Part shown: piece after piece, positions 11,601-20,600 of the stretch
How the letters are laid out: every line of letters begins with the position of its first letter
Numbering within the stretch: position 1 is the first letter of the stretch
From: Saccoglossus kowalevskii
Taxonomy: Eukaryota > Hemichordata > Enteropneusta > Harrimaniidae
Reading direction: 5' to 3'
Length of the DNA: 21,928 nt
Assembly: GCF_000003605.2 (NCBI RefSeq)
Contig: NW_003151253.1
Span: forward strand, 389,684-411,611
The notes under the pieces: generated by a model
The model's database searches: none
What the model was told of the DNA's origin: nothing
The model's input: only the letters and a program-made list of their open reading frames with translations
Program-made: the position numbers and the translations under genes

Positions 11601-14600
11601 TCTGAGATGAGGGCACAGACTGACGCATGAAGGTCATATTTTTTTTGAGAGTTGATCAATAATATTAGAAAAATGAGTTCGTAAACTTGCTTAACTGTCA
11701 CCAAATTATAATGTTATTGAAGAGAAATCATTACGCACCCAGTTGCATGGTCCAACACGCAGAGATGAAACAAAATGTCCACTTCCAATGGCGTAATCTG
11801 AGAAAACTGTTGGGCTCCCAGTAAAAATTCCTCTGCAAAGTAAATCAAAGAATTTAAGTTACAAACTGCAGGCTCGACAAAAATATTATACAAGGTCATA
11901 AGATAGACCTTTAAATACGTTACCTTTATTGACCTCTGCTTTGTCTTACCAACTCATGCCAAGACATGTGCCTTTAAATATTTCATCTTTATTGACCTCT
12001 GCTTTGTCTTACCAACTCATGCCAAGACATGTGCCTTTAATTATCTCACCTTTATTGACTTCTGCTTTGTCGTATCCTCTTGTTATTGTAAGGTAAACTT
12101 TCTCAATTAGTTCCATATTATTGAGTAGCGAGTTGAAAGCATTGAAGTACGGGAAACTAACCAAATGCGTGGTTTCCCCACCAGCAACCTGCACACAAAT
12201 AATATACATTATTATACAAACAAATTTATAACTCACAATTGTTTTGCACATGTTGACCCAAAGACATTCAGGGTCAAGGGTCAAATGTAGCATCGCTCCA
12301 AGTGGATACAGCAAATATATCAAAGCAATATAAACAACCAATTACCTTATAGGGCATACGCACCAAAATCTAATGACCAGATTTTAGGACTTTATGTCAA
12401 ATTTGTGAGCGTTTAGGAGGGATAAAAGTTGACTTGAACCCTCAAAATATAAATTGCGAGGGTAGTCGAGCATGGGTCAGTCTAGTACTACAGTAGTGGA
12501 AGTAGTTTTGATTCAATTCTCAAACTTCTATGCGAATTTTCAGGCAACACTTAAAAATTGGTATGATGGCAGAATACCCAAAAACGTATGAAAACTCAAT
12601 TTCGACAGAAACAATTTAGCAAGTGGAAATGTTAACAGAGATACTCACTGAAATAAGATTTTCTTCAACAAATGGTGTAAGTAAATTCTTTTTAATTGTT
12701 GACATTATTGTCTTAAATTGGAAAGAGTTAATAACTCCTCTCTTCTGCTCGTCATAACTTATAAACGCTTGCCTCGCATGCTCCTCTTGCAAATTCTGAA
12801 GGAAAAAAAACAGTATTATTATACTTCAAGCAGTTTGATCATTAATCATTAATATGAACCATTAGATCATTGATATGCAAAGGATTGTAACCAAAAACTT
12901 ATCAGGTCTGAGCAATATCCCCTAATATGTAAATTAGGTTATTAATATGCAGATTTCAACCACAAACTAATTGGGGTTGATCATCATGCATCTACGTAGC
13001 AAGTTCATTAAAATCTGATAATTGGTTCTTGAGATATCAGTGGAACAGGCATACACACAGCTTTAGCTGAATTTTAATGACAATTTTATAGATTTTTGGA
13101 GACATAAGTACATGTCTATTAGTGCTGCTTGATTAAGTTGAATTATTGGTCTAGAGGTATAAAAGGAAAAACGTTGACCTGATTTCAGTATACAAACTAT
13201 ACTCCATGATTAACACCGCTGATTACGTCTGTATACATAGACGATGAACAGGCCATTCAAATTTCCCATCATGTATTGTGTAATCCAGGGGATTGCAGAG
13301 CCGCTGCTTTATGTTTTTACTTAAACTACGCTCAAGATACAAATGTCAAAAAATTATATGAAACTGTATAACTATATGACATGTGTAATATTTGTTTTGA
13401 ATTATTAAAGGGCAGTGGTCGTCGTACAGCACATGTTTAAATTTCATGTAAACAAAGAAAGTATTTTACATGTGTTGTGTATGTCACTACGAGTCCCATA
13501 TCAAATACGACGCAGCACGTAGACCACCATCGTTTAAGTTCAAAACACCAAAGTCATTGTAACATAATGTATTAAATAGTTTGCCATACATTTTAATAAA
13601 TCCTATTGGCAATGAGAAAAAATGTCCATTTGGTCCAGAATGAACAAAGAAACTAGCAAAATATCCTAAAAGATGTACAAAATTTGAGCGGGAAAAATCA
13701 TGGCATTCGGCAGATCATTTGCATTAATCTAATTATTTCAAATAGCACAATAGATCAATGCATTGTAGCAATGTGGATCACAGTTTGAGAAACTCAAATT
13801 TTGGCTTTGAAGTTTTAAATAAGGAGAAATGGCACTCGCAGAGGGCAACCAATTAAAAATTCCAGGAAATTTCTCTGTCAAAAGTCAGTCAACACTGCGC
13901 ACAATCACATTTCTCTGCATTGCATAAGACAGTAGTTCCACATTTTATAATAGGATTATAAAATAAGTAGACATAGTTTTATCATTTGCAGACTGGGTAA
14001 CCAGAGAACAATCGTGTCCTGCGGTTGCTGTAGACTGTATAACAAAACACACTGGTAGACGTCAAGAGGTCAACTCCCTTGGTACACCACCACACAGTGC
14101 ACAGTGATGTTTATGAGGGAAATGGGGTCGAAATGTCAACTCATTTCATAATGAGAGATGTATCATAGGAGCTACAAAGGTTGCATGTTACAAGAATGTG
14201 ACCTGCAGTGTTTTGAAGGTTATTTATTACTGGACTACAGTCAGGACCATTTTGAATTGTGGGGGTGGAAAGCACTATGGAGGGTGAACGTTTTTAAGGG
14301 TTGTTTCAATATCTATTGTGGGGATAAAAATAAGTGTAGACAGTGTACACTTCAGGGGTGGTCAATTATGTATTTTGAGGGTGTAATGCAGTGCAGTGGG
14401 TGAACACTTCAGGGATGGTCCATTATCTATTCTAGGGGTGTAAAGCAGTGAATTTCTGGAGTAGTCTATTATCTATGGTAGGGGTGTGAAGAAATGTAGT
14501 GGGTGAAAACTTCCAGGGATGGCCATTAACTAATCCAGGTGGGTGAAGTAATGCAGCAGGTATACATCATATAAGACACTTTTTCCTGAAAGACAACAGA

Positions 14601-17600
14601 CTAATGCACTACTTCATTTTGTTTTTTTGAATGAAGCACCCATCTGACTATCCAATTTCTATAATCTGTTCATGGAATAAATCTGAAAAGAGTATCAACA
14701 TCAGAATCTAATTTTTTTTTACTTTTATATTTTGATTGCATGTTAACTTCAGATATTATAAACTGCTATTCTACTGCTAAGCAGGACAAGTCACTTATTT
14801 GACATAGCATAATTACAGCTCAAGACAGCATTAATTGTAGAATAACATTGTTTTAGTATGTGACATTTAAAACTGCAGTATAATTGATCGGGTCATTTTT
14901 AACAAAAAATCAAAGTAATGTATGAGAATAAGCTTATGGCAAATGACCATTATGCAAGGTAACAATTAGGAAGCCAGTAGTCATGCAATGTGCGTATAAA
15001 TGTTGGGAACTAACAACGTAGTTTACGATCTTTGTATCCATTTCATGGTTCAAATATCGACGAATATGCAAATCATTTTGAATGATTTTGACAGAAAATG
15101 GATTGCTCTTTTTTTGTGTTTTTTTTCAACACACAATTAAAGCGGGAGGGTCGTCACCTGCGCACACGCAGGAAGCAAGTCCTAAGCCATGATTACAACA
15201 CACGCTAAGAACGCAAAGGCTCATGGGTAGACATTTGTTTGTAAACAATGACGCGCTATGGCCACCTGACGTATGCGTAGGTGACGACTCCTTTGCTTTG
15301 AACTAAAACTTAGATTTTGTCAATTGTGGAAAATTATACAATCAGTTTTCAATGTTAAATCAAGAAGTTTACAACACTTTCATAAACGTATCAATATTTA
15401 GACGAGAAAATTACATAAAAACAAGATTACTTTGAACACTTACGTGTAAAAATTGTGTAAATTCTTGGTATGACAGATGTTTTTTTCGGTCTTCGCCAAA
15501 ATGTAATAAAACGTATCTTGAATCAAAATTGAACGGTACTTGGTGATGTACTTCTGTTAGACTAAAAACTGTTTTGAATTCACCTGAAAGAAAGAACAAA
15601 CAAACAAACATGGTAATCAATAATTCCAGGAATCAAAATACCATACTTAGCATACTTACTATTAGAAGCACACCTCCAATAAAACACACATAAAACAAAA
15701 ATTTGCATTTAGTATATGCCAGTTGATAAAAAAAACACACACACTACATGTGCAGTTTCAGGGGTTGAACTTAAAAGAACACCCATTTCAAGGTCAAAAT
15801 TTATTATAAAATGGCAGTAGCAAATAGGAATAACAGAAAATCACCAAAAAAAGGCACCCAAAACAAACTCCTTGAACATCAATGTCTGTGAAGTTTTGCA
15901 ACATAAAAACACTTAATAGAATAAAAACAAGGCAATCTTCATTCAAAAATTACTTACTAAAAGATACAAATCCTGATCCATTTGTATCAAATAACTGAAA
16001 AGTTAATTTATACATAGCATCTGGGGAACACAGGAGAGCTTCAAAATCCTTAAATTCTTCAAATGAGATCAACCTATTGACAAAAATAAACGATTAGAAT
16101 TAATTATTTCACATTTAATTATTTACATTGTAAATTCACAGTAGCTGCTAACATAGTAAATCATAGAAATAAATTTGAATACATAGCATCTAATTAGTTT
16201 GGTAATTAAGCAAACGTAACAGGAAGTCAGCAGAAGACCAAAACATTTTTTCAGTAGCGTGGGGACAACAGAGGTGTTAATCCGAAAATTCATTGTCTGT
16301 TCTTGTTTGAAATTGGTCCTGGCAACGTTTGGGGGATCGTGACGTAGCTCTGTCTTTGAGAATGGCCCAGTCAGTGGGTGGATGAAAGTTGGGTAGCTAG
16401 GCAATTTGCTGCTATATGTGTTTGGTGGTTTGTGTCACACACACAGTCCATGTGTACTTCAACTAAAATTCACCCTGCCGTGGTGTATTCAATGTTATCT
16501 TTGACGGTAAGAAGACAATTGCTTAAACCAAAGGGTGGAAGAGGTAGAGGGCATGTTCACTTACCCATCTTTAGTTTGGTCCACGGCTGCACCCAATAAG
16601 TCGATAATGTACGGATCAGAATCGCCTTCCTTGTGCATCCCAAGATAGTTCCTGATGAAATCTTTTGACGTCATGTAATACTCCCCGACTTTTGAAATGC
16701 TGGCATACTGTAATTAACAAACAAATGATGTACATCTATTGTAAATAATTACAAACAAACAAACCGACTTACGAAAAAAAATATTTTTTCAAGATTTGTT
16801 TGGTAGTGTAAAACAACGCACTGTATTGCAATATGAATGGAAACGTGTGACAGGTAAAAGTGGCTTGTCAATCATAATTGATCATCTATCGGGATGCAAG
16901 TCGGTTGTGACCACTGCGCCAGACGTCGTACTTGGCATCCTTAAAACACAAACCAAAGTACCAAATGAGACCAATCAAATGATTAAGATGCATTTTATAA
17001 CTTTTCTAAGATACTTTTTTAGTAATCAAAGACAGTAAAATTTACAACCATAAAAAAGTTGCTTTAATGTACCGTATATACAACTAAAGCTAAATAAAGA
17101 TAAGGGCAAGTAACCACGATGACATGCAATGAAGATCTCACAACAAAATTACCAGATAAACAAGCCTTCATCTTTCATAGTTTTTATTTTCTATATTCCT
17201 GCATGACAGTTTACTGTAGATTACTTTATTTTCGTTATTTTTGCTGAAGGGATGATTCCGTGAAAATAAAATTCAGCAAATATACTTTTTTTCCTACATT
17301 TCACAATAAACTCATCAGAAATCAGTGAAAATAAATTCCATACAAAATGCCCAAAAAGCCTTTTTCAGCGAAAATAAAGTATTCCACAGTATTTGAGAAA
17401 AGTATTCAACTTGTGTATGCAAAGAACTAGTGTGTTAAGGGACCTTCATTGGAAACCAATTTCCATGGCATGAAAAAGACATATTTTTTGATGCAACTCA
17501 TTCACAAATCAAGCATTTACAAAGACACTTTTACTGTCCTGTTAGACGTATTCACAAAAACATTTTATCTGTTTATTCTTGCACCAACAGGGCACAAGGT

Positions 17601-20600
17601 CCGTTTTTGCCAATTTCTTAAATTGTTTTTTAATTCTTGTAATATGAAGCGAAAGTGGTACGAAATGAGTAAATACCAATTAAAATAAAAATCCAAAAAT
17701 TACCAAAAAAAATTGAGATTGACATGCCAAACATCTAGAGATTTAGCTTACCTTCCCTATCAAGCCTGAACTGAAGCAGAGCATGCAAAACCTTGAGTAC
17801 ATAGACCCTTCCCCACCTTTTGTTTTCACATGAACCCACCCCTACCCTGCTCAGGTTGGCGTCACCACAGGACTGCAGTCAGTGTGCAATCTAGATAAGT
17901 ATCAGCCGAGGGAACTGATAGAAGCAGGAGCAGATTATGGATGTTATCTGACAATCCTACTTGTATCAGTTACCTCAACAGATTATTTATTACACCAAGT
18001 TGACGAATATACAAACAGGGCTTGAACTTCACAGAGGCATAAAAGCAATTGCCAAGAAGTCCTACCTGTTAAACCTTGGTGTCCTTTGGGAAATATGCAT
18101 ATTTTTTATGTTATTCCATGGAGGTAAAAAGAGAAGGAGTCACAACCAAGCTTAAAGCAAAAGTACTAGGATGGTCGGCGTTGTTTGTACATAGAACAGG
18201 AAGTTTATTTGCCCAACGGACCAAGGAGGACAGTTTCCTCCCTCCTTTCCAGGATTACCATGCATTAGTATATTACGGACGCCTTCGGCAGCACTGCGTG
18301 ATTTTCGTGACAATTCTAGTCAAAATCTTATAAACAAATATGGCGAAGATCGATAACGTGCACGAGTTTGACTATGATGCTAACTAAAACTGCTATATCC
18401 TTCAATTCAGAAGACATGAACTTAACAAGAAATTCTCCGATTTTCAATATTCAAACTTTCCCATTCTTACAAACTTGATTCCTCTATGTATAAAAGATCT
18501 GTGCATGATTTATGTCCTTTGACATTTACTGCAACACCGTAAAACAAAACATTGGAGTATGTACTGTACGCTGCAACGCTTGAGAGTAAATTAGGCGTCG
18601 GCGGCGATTCAGGGGTGAAAGAACAATAAGACAAAGGGAATTATGGGATTAAACTTGACAAATACAAAAGAAGTTTAGGAGGATTATTTTGGCTGTGACT
18701 CCTTTTCTTTTTACTTTCACAGATATTCTAAGGCAAATGGGCCAGGGCAATTTTATAAACTTTATCCCAGAATCTGGGTGCCCTTTTAAAGCTGAAGTTC
18801 AAGCCCTGGACAAATGGATGAACGAATTAATTCAGGGGTTGGTGGCATACAGTGCCCGTCCTAATTACTTAAACTGGGGGTCCAGGAGTATAGAATGAAA
18901 TATGACAACTGGATTTCTGCATGCAAATTGCACTCCATGATGCATCTCGAGTGCACCACAGAATCTTTGTTTTGACTATCAGAATGCACACAGTGACATG
19001 TTGGCAAGAACCGGTCATTCATACTAAATGATAAATGTTAATAAACTTATGGGAAATGTTATCACAGTAGATAACGAGCCTGCATGTATGTATGTATGTT
19101 GAATCAGTGAGTGACATTTGTTTTCACACGTTCACATGCTGGTTGGCAAAAATGTAAACAATGTGACTGCCTGTAAGAATGTATTTAAAATCTGTAGATT
19201 AAAGTGAAAAGTGATTTACTTATGTAGGAATGAGTTTAAATCTGTTATGGATGAACTAATTAACATTTAACACAAATTTTGCTCAATTACTGTAGAATAC
19301 TTTATTTTTGCTTTGAATTTATTTTCACTGAAGGATTATTCCATGAAAATAAAATCCAGCGAATATACTTTATATTTCATTTTCACATTAAACTCCATAT
19401 AAATTCCATATAAAACGCTCAAAATGCCTTTTCAGCAAAAATTAATTCCAACGAAAATAAAGTACCAGTATTCCACAGTATTCACCGTGGCTGGCAATTT
19501 GAAAGTTGAAAAAATAAGTTGGGATATTCAAACTAGTTGTTGAATTATGGAAAATTTATATTTGAAAACCAATTTTTCAATTTATAATGGCTGCCAAATT
19601 AGGGTTAACAGTGCAGTGGAATCGCAAAGTCGTTTATTCGTATTTTATTTGATGGACCATTCCACTCGGCTAAATATTTTCACGATTTTACGAGTTTTAA
19701 CATCAATTCTTAATCACTGCATTTATTTCAGTGCACTTTTGTACTTAGGAACATTTTTTGTGGCAGACGTTCAGTTTGTGTTTTTCAAGCAATATCTCGT
19801 AGTGAATGGAGATTACTAATTGGAATTAATGGTACAAAATCAACAAAGAAATTATAGAAAAATACCTAAAAATGATCAAAACACTGCACTGCAAGTTAGG
19901 TTGGAAAAAATAAAAGGGTTTAAATTAAAACAATTGAGTGTTTCATAGTAGAAATATTAGGAACATTAAAACAGACAATTTTAAATAAGTTTGTCAAACT
20001 TGCTTACAGTAATTGCCACACAATACTACAACAGAAAACTCTGTGGAAAATAAAGTGATAACTTTTAAAGAAAATAGTATGAACTTTCCCCTCCACAAGT
20101 CAATCACCTCAAATCAGGTTGCCTCGATTTGAGAGATCAATGCTCAAAGCTGTCATTTTGCCAATACATATTTGAGAAAGAGAGGAACCACTTTGAGTAG
20201 GGATAATGATGTATACAGTGGCAAAATGCGATGTTTGAAAGAATAAAACTTGTATCATTTATATTAAATGTCATGTCGACATTGACAACGCAAGTCACCA
20301 GAGCGAGAAAGATATGTGATCACGCTCTGGGATAATGTTATGGCAGTGTCACTGTCAGATGAACATTAATATCTAACTACAATATACTACAATCAATCGC
20401 GATTGCCTTGAATGAACCGGCAGAAAATCACGAGCAAACTTCGCGCACCGGCAGCTGACACGGAACGTGATCAGCTGTTCACAACTTCCGGTAAGCTGCC
20501 AGACGCGATAAATGCCCGCCCCCTCGCAACTAAGTTGCAGCGAGAATATACCCCAGACATCTCACCTTCAAAAATATGTCACGGAGCTGCACTGGATCTG

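Larger units (their letters stand above)
12796..15443 (-). other. SLC25A12/SLC25A13: Intron 5
   Basis: 2648 bp, GT-AG, phase 0. It holds a possible dispersed repeat (12830-13080), an imperfect inverted element (13409-13532), a degenerate minisatellite (14150-14565) and a short inverted-end element (15143-15293). The 81-residue plus-strand open frame at 14158-14403 lies within the minisatellite and is not a gene. 14570-15130 is plain AT-rich DNA. Confidence 0.9.
16708..20565 (-). other. SLC25A12/SLC25A13: Intron 2, the longest intron
   Basis: 3858 bp, GT-AG, phase 0. It contains two family A MITEs (17212-17391, 19288-19480), a TATG microsatellite (about 19085-19100) and two hairpins near 20108 and 20298. 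Several 60-90 residue plus-strand open frames exist but none has a recognisable motif. Its position near the 5' end makes it a plausible site for regulatory elements, which I cannot identify by eye. Confidence 0.85.

Noticed and set aside
11924-12050. The 63 bp repeat copies as extra coding exons
   Set aside because: Each copy carries an in-frame TAA, and no acceptor precedes it. The family alignment is already complete without them.
14158-14403. 81-codon plus-strand open frame rich in Cys and Trp
   Set aside because: It lies inside the degenerate minisatellite and its repeated WG/FEG pattern comes from the repeat unit.
16378-16599. 73-codon plus-strand frame crossing intron 3 and the exon 3 edge
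   Set aside because: It is partly antisense to exon 3, with no motif.
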